NCBI RefSeq assembly: GCF_029893325.1
Contig: NZ_JARXWL010000003.1
Location: forward strand, 62,001-126,000
DNA: 64,000 nt
Reading direction: 5' to 3'
Source of the DNA: Enterococcus sp. PF1-24
Lineage (GTDB): Bacteria; Bacillota; Bacilli; Lactobacillales; Enterococcaceae
The notes under the pieces were generated by a model. That model did no database searches. It was not told where the DNA came from and saw nothing but the letters and a program-made list of their open reading frames with translations. This document shows, piece after piece, positions 36,387-45,975 of the stretch (positions within the stretch are counted from its first letter, which is position 1; every line of letters starts with the position of its first letter). Both the position numbers and the translations under genes were made by a program.

Positions 36387-37453
36387 AAGATCCCACTTTC
36401 TGTATAGAAGGTTGGTGTCAAAAGTGGCAATACCTGATAGGGGTGCTCACTATCAATGACTTGGATCAATCCTGTACCTTTTCCAATCGGGATAACGATC
36501 CCTGTTGGATCTAAATCAGGAAATAGGAATTGGGTGGTTTTACTGCTGATATTTCCAATTTGAACTAAGACATTCGCCTGTTCTCTAACACTTACTGGAA
36601 CGGCATTGAAGTCAAATCGCTGGGAAACTAAAACTAAATGACAACGGGTCGCACGTCCAAGAAGTGCGATGGTACTGAGTAAAGACTGGAAAGCGTCTTT
36701 GATTTGCTTATTCACGCCTTCAGACAAAGCCAACACTTCATCAATCACGACAGTTAAATGTTCAAATTCATGTGTTGGATTATCAAATAGGATCGCTTGT
36801 CGCTTATGAATGATCGACAAAACAGAACTTAACGCATCGTTCACTTGGCTAACAAAATCACTTTTAGAACGATTCTGTTCAGGATGAAGCACAGAAATCT
36901 GATGTGATTTGGCCCATCTTGAAGGACTGTCGAACTTTGGATCTACAATAATCAATTGTGATAACTGGCGTAATGCTTCAAGAAGATAGGTTAGAAAATA
37001 GGATTTTCCGCTGCCTGAATTACCCGCAATCACGATACCCGTGACATGATCATAGTTGATGCACAAGTTTTTCATAATTGGAATCTGACTTCCTTGATAC
37101 TGGGTAACATAGGTCGGAAGGTCTTGTATGATCAAACGTTCACTTATCCCTTTGAACCAAGGAAAAAACAAGGCTCGTTGAGTGTGAATATCCTCTGTTT
37201 CTAAGGGCATAAAATAAGCCGTGTTTTGTTTCAACAAGGTGTACCGAGGGTAAAGGCTCGCATTGGCAATGAGAAAGATCTTTTGATAAAGAGCTTCATC
37301 AATCAAATACCCCGCCGGTGTGCGGGGGACGAATAGGAATCCGTCCTCTTGCACAACGACATAAAAAGAATTGGTATACGTGGACTCGCCATTTATTGAA
37401 AGTGCCATATTCAAGCTTTGACTCAAATAGCGTTCAAGGGCAGCCGTCTCCAT
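36383..37453 (-). CDS. FtsK/TcpA-like DNA-translocating ATPase (probable coupling protein)
   Basis: A 356-residue ATPase. Walker A is GNSGSGKS (144-151), VDPKFDSPSRW matches the FtsK/SpoIIIE IVDPK motif, and Walker B is VVIDE (235-239). SQRFDFNAVPVSVREQANV is typical of the same family. Short TcpA-type members bring element DNA to a mating channel. It shares one base with the stop of the preceding gene (TAATG). Confidence 0.8.
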   Translation of the reverse strand: METAALERYLSQSLNMALSINGESTYTNSFYVVVQEDGFLFVPRTPAGYLIDEALYQKIFLIANASLYPRYTLLKQNTAYFMPLETEDIHTQRALFFPWFKGISERLIIQDLPTYVTQYQGSQIPIMKNLCINYDHVTGIVIAGNSGSGKSYFLTYLLEALRQLSQLIIVDPKFDSPSRWAKSHQISVLHPEQNRSKSDFVSQVNDALSSVLSIIHKRQAILFDNPTHEFEHLTVVIDEVLALSEGVNKQIKDAFQSLLSTIALLGRATRCHLVLVSQRFDFNAVPVSVREQANVLVQIGNISSKTTQFLFPDLDPTGIVIPIGKGTGLIQVIDSEHPYQVLPLLTPTFYTESGIL

Positions 37454-37770
37454 TATTTCACGACCTTGAGACCATCTGCTTTGAAATAGACATTGTTGCG
37501 GATCTCAATCCCTTGGAGATTATCAAAAGCAACAAGGGAGAGAAAAGGAGGGAGTACAGGTTCCTTTTCAAATTTGACACTAAAAGGGTTCAATCCTTCT
37601 TGAACAAACCAGAGTTTATATCCCCGAATGTTTTCTGTCCGTTGCTTCTCTACATATTCATACTGTGTTTCAATAAACGAAGTGGTGCATTGTGTGGGGC
37701 GATCTGTAGCGATATATTTGCGAGCCGTAGCCTCACTGTACTGATTTGTTTGAGTAAACGATGTTTTCAT
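37453..37770 (-). CDS. Unknown 105-residue element protein
   Basis: First gene of the operon with the FtsK-like ATPase; AGGAGG before the ATG and TAATG coupling after it. No recognised domain; Thr/Tyr-rich N-terminal half (TQTNQYSEATARKYI). The upstream gap 37771-38073 (about 300 bases) carries the operon promoter region and short dyads (AAGTGGCG...) but no gene. Confidence 0.6.
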   Translation of the reverse strand: MKTSFTQTNQYSEATARKYIATDRPTQCTTSFIETQYEYVEKQRTENIRGYKLWFVQEGLNPFSVKFEKEPVLPPFLSLVAFDNLQGIEIRNNVYFKADGLKVVK

Positions 37771-38073
37771 TGGTTAAAATCCTCCTGAGTAAAGTTGTAG
37801 TGGTAAAAGTGGCGAAAGCCGTAACTATCCCACTTCTAACTAGCATGATTTACGGATCTGCTAGTTTATGATCAAAGTACTTGTGCACAGCTCTTTGATA
37901 CCTCTATTCTACGACTATTTCATTGGAGAAAAGACTATCAAAATGGACTTATTTTTAATGAAATTGAACACCATTTTGATTACCAAAATGTCGTTACTAC
38001 ATTTTAACTTGTACGTTAACAACCAGAATGAAGTACATAAAAAGAGTAACCAGTTTTGGCTACTCTTTTCTTG

Positions 38074-39291
38074 TTATTTAGCAAAAGCTTCAAGTTCTTC
38101 CCATTTGATACAGTTGATAAAAATATTCTGAAATCTGACTAAATCATCGATCATGGGGCGGATGGCTTCGCTTATTTTGACCTGTAACAAATTTGAAGCC
38201 TGACTATTTTCGGTTAAGGAACCAGGGATTTTTTGTTCTTTCCGATTCAAGTCATGAATTACATCAAAGATAGGGGGAGTTGAGATTATTTGTTCAAGAA
38301 AATCTTGTGCTTTAACCTTTTTTTGTTCATTAATAAAGGGACTGCTTGTGTCAGTGACATTTTCTATCCCTTGAAAAGGCGAGCATTTTTCAAACTTTTT
38401 CAAATCTTCTATGGTGTTTATCTGTTGAGAGGTAAGGGCAATTTCGCTCAGAGCAGTTGCAATTTGGTCAATGTCTTTTGGATCATCTGGTATATGAATA
38501 GAATAACTTTTAACTGGGAGATAAAAGTTTTCCAATGGGATATCCGTATGAAAAGAGGGGGGCAAGTCATGATCTAAGAATTCATCTATGAGACTTTTGA
38601 CCATAAATCCAATTTTAAAAACACTATTGTTTTTAAATTTAGCAATCATTTCAGGAACGATAATACCAGCGAAATCTGCACGTAACCAGGTATCTATTTT
38701 TTTATCAATTCGGTTAAAATGAAATTTCTCATCAATTTCATTAAATGTTGGTTGAATAACCTTTTCTTGAAAGGAATGAAGTAACCTAGCTTTACATAGT
38801 TTCCATAAAATAGAAAAGATGGAGAAAAAATCAACTGGGAAGTTCTTTTCTTCTGACAACTCTGAGTCTTCCTTATAGAGATCATACCACCTTCCAAAAT
38901 CCCCAAACGCATAAGCTAGATTTTTCATTGATTGCGTTACTTTCTTCTCTGGAGTAAAGCGAGTTTCTAACAAGGTCCCTTTAACAAGTTTGGCTGGAAT
39001 GAGTGAACTGAAGATATTCAAGAAAAGAATCTTCAATGTGTCTTCTTGTTCTTTTTCATTACCAAAAATGAGTTCAATTTTTGAAAGCTCAAAGTATTTA
39101 ACGTATTTATCCAATAGTGTGTCAGAAATGAAGTTTCCACTTGATACAATTTTACCTTTTTCTATGTTGAGGATAGTAGGTTTTTGACCATTTGAGATAA
39201 CATCTGGTGGGATTTTCTTGTATTTTGTGATCCTAAGTGCTTTGAAGCGTTTAGAAATGCGAGGGATTAAGATAAGTTCTGTAAAAGTCAT
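38074..39291 (-). CDS. Unknown 405-residue protein behind a LexA-type box
   Basis: A soluble protein with no recognised catalytic motif, beginning MTFTELILIPRISKRFKALR. It is rich in helices (FSIFSILWKLCKARLLHSFQ) and has no membrane segment or clear HTH. It is alone in its leftward transcription unit. Its promoter (TTTACA 39363-39358, 18-base spacer, TATACT 39339-39334) contains a LexA-type palindrome, so it is probably induced by DNA damage. A role in excision or damage response is possible; nothing in the protein itself shows it. Confidence 0.65.
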   Translation of the reverse strand: MTFTELILIPRISKRFKALRITKYKKIPPDVISNGQKPTILNIEKGKIVSSGNFISDTLLDKYVKYFELSKIELIFGNEKEQEDTLKILFLNIFSSLIPAKLVKGTLLETRFTPEKKVTQSMKNLAYAFGDFGRWYDLYKEDSELSEEKNFPVDFFSIFSILWKLCKARLLHSFQEKVIQPTFNEIDEKFHFNRIDKKIDTWLRADFAGIIVPEMIAKFKNNSVFKIGFMVKSLIDEFLDHDLPPSFHTDIPLENFYLPVKSYSIHIPDDPKDIDQIATALSEIALTSQQINTIEDLKKFEKCSPFQGIENVTDTSSPFINEQKKVKAQDFLEQIISTPPIFDVIHDLNRKEQKIPGSLTENSQASNLLQVKISEAIRPMIDDLVRFQNIFINCIKWEELEAFAK

Positions 39292-39345
39292 AACATGCCT
39301 TCTTTCTAATTTGTGAAAACTGAGCTAGTTAATAGTATATAACGA

Positions 39346-39357
39346 GAACGTACGTTC
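39346..39357. promoter_or_regulatory. LexA/DinR-type SOS box
   Basis: GAACGTACGTTC fits the Gram-positive LexA consensus GAAC-N4-GTTC exactly and is a full palindrome. It lies inside the spacer between the -35 and -10 of the leftward promoter for the 405-residue gene. Confidence 0.7.
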
Positions 39358-39431
39358 TGTAAAGGGGGAGTTTTTCCAATTTAGTGCAAATAATTTTTTG
39401 ATACGCTAGTTAGTTTTTTTACCCATACTTT

Positions 39432-39987
39432 TTTACTTCAACAAGCAATCGATCTGGATCAAAGTTTCGAGGAATTCCTTACACAATTGCTTACGTTAGA
39501 AATTGAACAGAGGCAAAATAATGGGATCCGAACTCTCGTTCGCCAATCGGAACTACCAAGTAAAGTGACGTTTGATGATTATATGGACAGCCATTTGGAA
39601 GTAAAGATGAGGAAACAAATCAAAGAGCTGAGAACGTTACGGTTCATTGATCAAAAAGAGAATCTTATTTTAATGGGCAATCCTGGCGTTGGAAAACACA
39701 CTTAGCGACTGTTCTAGGGATGGAAGCTTGTCTCTCTGGAAAAAGTGTCTTATTTACTAATATCCCTAACTTGGTCATCGAACTAAAAGAATCCATGAGT
39801 GCGAACCAGTTGAACTTTTACAAGCGTCGATTTGGTAAATATGACTTGGTGATTCTGGACGAATTAGGTTATGTTTCATTCGATCAGATAGGAAGTGAAA
39901 TACTGTTTAATCTTCTCTCAAATCTGATGACTGTCGGCTCTATGATTATTACGACGAATCTGTCCTTTGATCGTTGGAAAGAAACTG
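39432..39987 (+). pseudogene. IS21-family helper ATPase IstB, frameshifted and truncated
   Basis: Translates as an IstB/DnaC-like AAA+ helper: EQRQNNGIRTLVRQSELPSK, Walker A GNPGVGK, then LGMEACLSGK, Walker B LVILDELGYV and sensor region IITTNLSFDRWKE. One base is missing at the A-run in GGAAAACACAC (about 39694), giving a stop; adding an A restores GVGKTHLATVLG. The N-terminus is incomplete and the C-terminus is replaced by a tetR fragment. istA is absent. Confidence 0.8.
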
Positions 39988-40003
39988 AAGTGAGACCCAA
40001 TAG

Positions 40004-40596
40004 TTGTCAAGGGCCACACCTCAACCAAAAAAGATATTAGAGAAACCTTTATAAATTTATTAAATACGAAAGGATTTGACAATTTAACAGTCAGCGATAT
40101 TTCGCGGGGGGCTGACATTAATCGCGGAACATTCTACCTTCATTACGTTGATAAATATGATTTAATGGAAAAACTAGAAATGGAAGTTATCTATGATTTG
40201 AAACAAATTATGTTATTAGACAACGACACAAATTCCATAAATCTTGATAAACCTCTGGACTTAATTCCTTATAATCGAGTTGTAAAAGCTTTGTATTACA
40301 TAAAAGACGATTTCGATTTTATATTTGCCTTATCAGGTAAAGGAGGCGATCATAATTTTCCCACGCTGATCAAAGATGTTATGAAAGAAATGATATTAGT
40401 AAAAATTGACGCTTCTGAACAATTACATTTTTCAAAAAAAGGTATCCCTGAGGAGTACGCCATTGAGATTCTATTATCTGGAATCGTTGCAATTATCATG
40501 GTTTGGATTCGCAAAGGAGGTATCGAGTCACCAGAAGAAATAGGGCAAATAATCGAGCTGACCAAAAAGCTCCCTCCATACGAGCTTTTATTATGA
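40004..40596 (+). pseudogene. TetR-family regulator lacking its start codon
   Basis: In-frame translation gives TKKDIRETFINLLNTKGFDN, then LTVSDISRGADINRGTFYLH and YVDKYDLMEK, a complete TetR HTH, followed by a full ligand domain to LPPYELLL. The frame runs up into TGA at 39991 with no ATG, GTG or TTG before the HTH. The start was lost where the istB fragment joined. The first in-frame ATG (40165) would exclude the DNA-binding domain. A terminator follows at 40630-40664. Confidence 0.75.
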
Positions 40597-40629
40597 TTGT
40601 TTTTTCCTCTAATTGCATTTGGGAAATAG

Positions 40630-40664
40630 AAAGAGCCAAAGAAGATTTTCCCTTTGGCTCTTTC
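40630..40664 (+). terminator. Terminator after the tetR remnant
   Basis: AAAGAGCCAAAG and CTTTGGCTCTTT form a perfect 12-bp stem ending in TTTCTT. Confidence 0.75.
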
Positions 40665-41173
40665 TTAATAGTGAGTAACAAAACTAGCCCATTAGGAGAA
40701 GCATTCCCCATGAACCAATTTACTACATACTTACGAATGTCTTGTCCGAATCAATAATTTACAAATACAAAAAAATACGGATTTCTTTAAAGGATTTCAG
40801 ATCAGCTCCAAACCTTCGTATCACATCTCATGCTATTTTCTACCGGAAATTCTCTAGAAACCTCATCATCTTAACTAAAATCTCCAAAGTATCATCATTT
40901 ATGGTACAGCTCCGCTTATCGTGAGTGTTTTTTGTCAAAACTCTAAGTTATACATACATGGAAAAGGGTTCTTATAAATGAACGTTGCAAGCAAACTTTA
41001 ATAAGATTAAAGTTTGCTATTTATCATGAAAGAAATCCGCCATTTTAATCCAAAAATGACAATTATACCTTTTTGATTTTTGTGAATGGCTGTCTGATAA
41101 AGGTTTGTCCAAAATGGACAGATTTGTCATGCTGAAGAAAGTAGCTTCTTCTTGTGTTATTAGAGTGTATAAT
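40665..41173. other. Gene-free stretch with one strong hairpin
   Basis: No gene that I can support. At 40990-41018 GCAAACTTTAAT and ATTAAAGTTTGC form a perfect 12-bp stem with a 3-base loop. Being downstream of the leftward YjiH-like gene, it could end that transcript. Confidence 0.4.
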
Positions 41174-42523
41174 CTAACTTATCCCTAATAGATTTGTTAA
41201 TAGAACAACTATAGGTAAAGCGATTAGTGTGCGTTCTAAAAATATGATTGCAAGCATTCTAAAGTTTACTGGAAGCTTTGAGGTCAATAAGACAGTGCCA
41301 ATCTCAGTGATATAAACAATTTGAACTAATGAAATAATGCCAATAATAAACCTAGTTTTTAAAGATGTGATACCAGCTGCTAGAACTGCAGGGAGAAACA
41401 TATCAACAAAACCAATTATTAATGCAGGCGCTGCAGTAAAGGCATCTTCAACATTCAAGAATTGTAATAAGTAGGCAAAGGGAAGTGAAAGCCAATCGAA
41501 TAGCGGTGTGTAAGTAGCGATAATACAAGCAAGAGTCCCTACTGCAACAACGATTGGAGATGATTGGAAAATGATACTAAAGAACATATCAATACCTTTA
41601 TTAACAATTTGACAAAGACTGGGCCCAGTTGCTGCTTTTTCTATAGCAAGTTTTAGAGCCCACTGAAACCTTGAATATTCTTTTGGGACATTCTCATTAA
41701 TTACTTTTCCCGTAGTTTGATAATACTTATTAGAACAAGTACTCAAAGGGGGGATTCTAGCCATAATTATTGCGGTAATGATACCAGTAATGCAGATAAT
41801 AGCATAAAATGGGATGAACAAATGTTCAACATTTATCATGGCAGATATAACCATACAAAAGGGCATAGAAACTGCTGAAAAACATGTAGCAATCGTTATG
41901 CCCTCTCGAATTGTATAATAGCCTTGCTCATATTGAGCAGCAGTGATTACAACACCAACCGTATTGCTTCCAAGCCAAGAAGCAAGAAGATCAACAGTCG
42001 CTCTGCCAGGAAGTTTGAACAGTGGATAAGTAAAGTTTTTTACAAGTGTACCTACATAGTCCATAATGCCAAAATCAGTCAACAAAGGAATCAAGAATGA
42101 AGCGACGAAAAACCATGAAATAATCACTTTTACTAGTGAAATCATTGTTCCGCCAGTATCTGTAGATATGATCCAAATAGGTCCAATTTGAAAATAGACC
42201 ATTGCAGTGATGATAGCCCCTACTACTCTAAGGAGCATATAAAGTGGACTAGCAACGAAAAGTGGCGCAAGTCTTGGGTTACCCAAAATGAATTGGGGTC
42301 GAAAAAAGAATGTGATGGTGGTAGCAATTGCTGAAAATGAAATGAACATTAAGACAATAGTCGTTGAAAAGGGTTCAATAAAACTGGATAATTGGTTAGT
42401 GATAATTCCGATAGGAATAGTAATGGAGCCTTCAAATGGAACTGGAAGCAGAAAAATAAATACGCCGAGTACGGAAGGAATCAAAAACTTTAATAATGGC
42501 TTTTGTAAGATCTTGTGATTCAT
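41174..42523 (-). CDS. YjiH-family multi-pass transporter
   Basis: A 449-residue membrane protein with about 10-12 segments. It resembles the YjiH/nucleoside-recognition (Gate-domain) family: TDFGIMDYVGTLVKNFTYPL, FKLPGRATVDLLASWLGSNT and PALIIGFVDMFLPAV are typical. The start at 42523 is preferred to an upstream GTG that overlaps the GAGGTG site. It diverges from the pucR-like gene, which probably controls it. Substrate unknown; perhaps part of the same catabolic set. Confidence 0.7.
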   Translation of the reverse strand: MNHKILQKPLLKFLIPSVLGVFIFLLPVPFEGSITIPIGIITNQLSSFIEPFSTTIVLMFISFSAIATTITFFFRPQFILGNPRLAPLFVASPLYMLLRVVGAIITAMVYFQIGPIWIISTDTGGTMISLVKVIISWFFVASFLIPLLTDFGIMDYVGTLVKNFTYPLFKLPGRATVDLLASWLGSNTVGVVITAAQYEQGYYTIREGITIATCFSAVSMPFCMVISAMINVEHLFIPFYAIICITGIITAIIMARIPPLSTCSNKYYQTTGKVINENVPKEYSRFQWALKLAIEKAATGPSLCQIVNKGIDMFFSIIFQSSPIVVAVGTLACIIATYTPLFDWLSLPFAYLLQFLNVEDAFTAAPALIIGFVDMFLPAVLAAGITSLKTRFIIGIISLVQIVYITEIGTVLLTSKLPVNFRMLAIIFLERTLIALPIVVLLTNLLGIS

Positions 42524-42626
42524 TTTTTGCACCTCACAATTTTAGAGTGTGAACTATTTATAAATATTTTATCACTTGACATCTTGAAAGAGAATTGTAT
42601 CATTATACAATAAGGAGGCGTTTTCA

Positions 42627-43541
42627 TTGTCGGATAATTCAATTCAGTATGTGTTTAACTATGAGTTTAAGGATGTTCAAGTGAAAGATCTTGTGGAGGC
42701 GAAGCAACTGGTTGCGTGTGAATCATTTGCTACAAAGCAAGGGTTCGAAAATAAGATCAAAAGTGCCACAGTGATGGATGTAGAAGATATTGAACCTTGG
42801 TTACATGAAGGGGATGTATTGTTCATCAGTCGGTTTATGAGAACTAGTTTCACAAATGATTTTATACAAACGCTTTATGAAAAGAAAGTCTCTTGCATTG
42901 TAACACAAAAAAAATTTCAAGTATTTGTTACGGGAGAACAGTTCGATCTTTTAGAAAAGTATCATTTACCTTTGATTTTTGTTTCTGATACATCCTCTTG
43001 GAGTGATATGATTGTTACGATTCAAAATTTGATTATTCAAAATCAAACATATTATTTGGTAGAAAATCAAGAATTTCAAAAATCGATTATTAATTATTTA
43101 TCTGGTAATAATTCAGAGAACAGTTTGTGTGATATTGTACATACTTTAACAGGGATAACAATAGCAATCACTAATCGTAATCTTCAAGTAGTTGATTGTT
43201 CTAAGGATAATGCCTGGGAAGATGAGCTAGGGGAATTAACCAAAAAGAGTCTTAACGAGTTACTCCCTATTGGTAAAAATTTCAATGACGCGATTATGCG
43301 AGGACACCATTTCCAACCAAAAAATGTCGCGGTTTGTGGTCAGTACTTCATTATCCCCGATTGGTTATCTAGATATGGTGCTAGTTTTTACATTGTTGTT
43401 AAAACTGATGATGTAAGTAATTCATTACCAGCACAAATAGTTAGCCGTATAGAGACGGTTGAGTCAATTTACTCATTAAAACACAGTGATGCTAGTATAA
43501 AAATAGGAACAGCTAAACTAAGAGAGTTCAGTTATACTTAA
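42627..43541 (+). pseudogene. PucR-family regulator, N-terminal part (split by an IS)
   Basis: TTG start after AAGGAGG. Residues 1-135 form the PucR sensor domain (NYEFKDVQVKDLVEAKQLVA, then PWLHEGDVLFISRFM). A linker and the beginning of a GGDEF-like region follow. The frame is cut at about residue 300 by an IS3-family insertion; the HTH half resumes at 44830. Full-length proteins of this family activate purine or amine catabolic genes. Confidence 0.8.
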
Positions 43542-43564
43542 AAGAAAACTGAAGGAGACTCTCG

Positions 43565-43858
43565 ATGAAATCATACACAAAAGAGTTCAAAGAAAGCGCA
43601 CTCGCCTATCGAAAAGAACACCCAGAGCTAAGTGTCAAAGCCTGCTGTCGAAACCTTGATATCAGTGCAGCTAGCTATTACAAGTGGGAACGAGAAGCCA
43701 AAGAAAACGAAGGGAACGTTGTCCATCGTGGCTCAGGAAATTTTCAAAGCGACGAGGCAAAAGAAATCGCTCGCCTCAAGCGAGAATTAAAAAATCAAAC
43801 AGATGCCTTAGCCATCTTAAAAAAAGCTATCGGTATTCTGGGAGACGAACAGAGATAG
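43565..43858 (+). CDS. IS3-family transposase OrfA
   Basis: A 97-residue HTH protein (EFKESALAYRKEHPELSVKA, ISAASYYKWE) ending in a leucine-zipper-like segment (EIARLKRELKNQTDALAILK). An A7 run at 43819-43825 is a standard slippery site for -1 frameshifting into OrfB. Confidence 0.9.
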   Translation: MKSYTKEFKESALAYRKEHPELSVKACCRNLDISAASYYKWEREAKENEGNVVHRGSGNFQSDEAKEIARLKRELKNQTDALAILKKAIGILGDEQR

Positions 43859-44739
43859 TTTACGAAGTCGTAAAGACTTGGGAACACCCCTTCTCTATTC
43901 GTGGCGTACTGGCTATCTTAGGTGTTTCCACTTCCGGCTATTACAGCTGGAAAAAGCGTCAGCCATCAAAACAAAAACAAAAAAAGGAAGTGATGATTCA
44001 AAAAATCAAAGAAGTTCATAATGAGTCCCATCAAATATACGGCGCACCAAAAATAACAAAAGAATTGAATTCGAAAGGCATTCAAGTAGCGCAAAAAACA
44101 GTCGCCAATTATATGAGAGAAAACAACTTGAAAGCCTGTTATGTTCGGAAATTTACGCGAACGACTTTGAATAGTGACTTCAGCAGTAAATTGGAAAACA
44201 TACTCAACCGACAGTTCAACCCAAGCCAACCAAATGCCTGCTGGTGCAGCGACATTACCTACATTTGGACAAAAGAAGATGGCTACGTGTATTTGACAAG
44301 TATCATGGATTTATATTCTCGAAAAATTATTGCCTGGCAAGTGACTCAAACGCTTGAAATTGAGTGTGTGATTCATTGTATAGAAGAAGCCAAACGAAAG
44401 CGTCAAATCACTCATCCACTTGTGATTCACAGTGACCGTGGTAGCCAATATGTATCCCAAAGATACCGAGAAGCACTCGGAGACTTGTTTCAGTATAGCT
44501 ACTCAAAGAAGGGAACGCCGTGGGACAACGCTTGTATCGAATCTTTCCATGCACTGATTAAACGAGAATGGCTTCATCGAGTAACTATTTTGACATTTAG
44601 AGAGGCAAAACGTTGCATATTTGAATATATCGAAACCTTTTACAATACCGTACGAAGCCATAGTGCGTGCGACTTTACGTCACCCAATCAATTCGAAAAA
44701 GCTTATATAAAAACGGAAGGAAAAACCAATCAGCCTTAA
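43684..44739 (+). CDS. IS3-family transposase OrfB (made as an OrfAB fusion)
   Basis: The meaningful part starts after the slippery A7 (about 43825): an HTH_21 segment (ESHQIYGAPKITKELNSKG), then the DDE integrase core. WCSDITYI carries the first Asp, VIHSDRGSQYVS the second, and DNACIESFHALIKREW the catalytic Glu. It is in the -1 frame relative to OrfA. The reading frame is complete, so the IS may be active. Confidence 0.9.
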   Translation: MGTRSQRKRRERCPSWLRKFSKRRGKRNRSPQARIKKSNRCLSHLKKSYRYSGRRTEIVYEVVKTWEHPFSIRGVLAILGVSTSGYYSWKKRQPSKQKQKKEVMIQKIKEVHNESHQIYGAPKITKELNSKGIQVAQKTVANYMRENNLKACYVRKFTRTTLNSDFSSKLENILNRQFNPSQPNACWCSDITYIWTKEDGYVYLTSIMDLYSRKIIAWQVTQTLEIECVIHCIEEAKRKRQITHPLVIHSDRGSQYVSQRYREALGDLFQYSYSKKGTPWDNACIESFHALIKREWLHRVTILTFREAKRCIFEYIETFYNTVRSHSACDFTSPNQFEKAYIKTEGKTNQP

Positions 44740-44829
44740 CTGCGGGTTTGACCTTAAGAACCAAGAAAATAGAAAAAGTTAAGTTCTAGGAATTATTCTT
44801 AGTTTAAGTTGTCCTTTTTCTTGACATAA

Positions 44830-45660
44830 GACCACAGCATCATATCTGATTTGAGAAAGTCGAACTATTATTTTAAAAGTGTTGTTTTTGAAGACTTGCT
44901 TGAAATGACTAAGAAAGATCAGAAAAAACGTCATCAAATTAGTCTCAATCTGAATGCAGATTTAAAAGACAGGTATCACCTCGTTCTTATTAAGAATTTG
45001 AAGGACGAAAAAATCTGTAAAAATGTAGATTTGTTGACCGGCTTTCTTGATTATATTAGGCATAAAGGTTTTGCAAATGAAGAGTTTTTGATTTTTGTTT
45101 ATAAGGAAAATTGGGTTTTACTGATAGAAAGTTCAACCGATACAACATCAGTAAAGGCGAATTGTGTAGCCATTCACGAGTTGCTAGGAACATATTTTGA
45201 AAATAAAGGATTTGTACTAGGTATTAGTAATCTACACAATTATTGGAATTTAAAACAAGCATATCATGAAGCGTCCTTTTCAGTAGATTATCTAAATCAC
45301 AATACACACAATCATCCGTCAGTTTTATTGTACAATGAATTAGGGATTATCAAATTATTTACGGACCAAAACTGTCAAATAAATGAAGTTTACACAAATG
45401 AGCTCTACAAAAATTTTTTGGAACCAGTACTAGTCTACGATAAGAATCATCAAACAACTTTGTATGATACACTAGTCACTTTTTTTTCCAACGATCTCTC
45501 ATTCATAGCAACAAGTAGGACACTCTTTATTCATGTAAATACATTAAGAGCCAGAATTAAAACGATAGAAAAAATTTTGACGTTGGATTTGGGGCGAATC
45601 GATAATTTGATCAATATTCGCTTAGCAATTTTGCTATATCAATTTGATTACTTTGTTTAA
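44830..45660 (+). pseudogene. PucR-family regulator, C-terminal part
   Basis: The other half of the interrupted regulator. In-frame reading begins after the IS (DHSIISDLRKSNYY) and continues through FEDLLEM. It reaches the C-terminal HTH_30 (TSRTLFIHVNTLRARIKTIE). A TTG at 44851 could start a separate polypeptide, but no good ribosome-binding site is seen. A hairpin with T-run follows (45682-45714). Confidence 0.8.
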
Positions 45661-45681
45661 GATACAACTTCATAATATGAA

Positions 45682-45714
45682 AAAATACGACTAGCTGGTG
45701 AGTCGTATTTTTTA
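45682..45714 (+). terminator. Terminator after the pucR-like gene
   Basis: AAATACGACT and AGTCGTATTT form a 10-bp stem followed by T. The remaining 45715-45975 is promoter-region sequence with no gene. Confidence 0.7.
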
Positions 45715-45975
45715 TTTCTCTAATTTCTACTAAAGGTTCAATTGTTTTATCGCACAATTTGCTAAGTGGCATTTTATATATTCAGACTATTCTTTTTTTA
45801 AGATATTTTTTTTAGAATGAAAGCGAACAAGTGATTTGTTCCAAAAAAGAATGAAGAATATTTTGGTTGCGCAGCCATTGTAGTTCATGGGGAGGAAAAA
45901 TAGTTTATTTCGTTAGTCAAATGTAAATATTGGAAGACACTATCAAATAGTTAACAGAAGGGAGTGTAACATTTC

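Larger units (their letters stand above)
43530..44829 (+). mobile_element. IS3-family insertion in the pucR-like gene
   Basis: About 1.3 kb with two overlapping frames. The ends are approximate: TTATACTTAAAAGAAAACTG at the left resembles the reverse complement of the right end (TTATGTCAAGAAAAAGGAC), but a clear target duplication was not resolved. Confidence 0.75.

Noticed and set aside
43530-44829. Exact IS ends and target-site duplication.
   Set aside because: Candidate direct repeats (ATA, AGA) do not agree both with the inverted repeats and with the restored pucR reading frame, so no exact ends are claimed.
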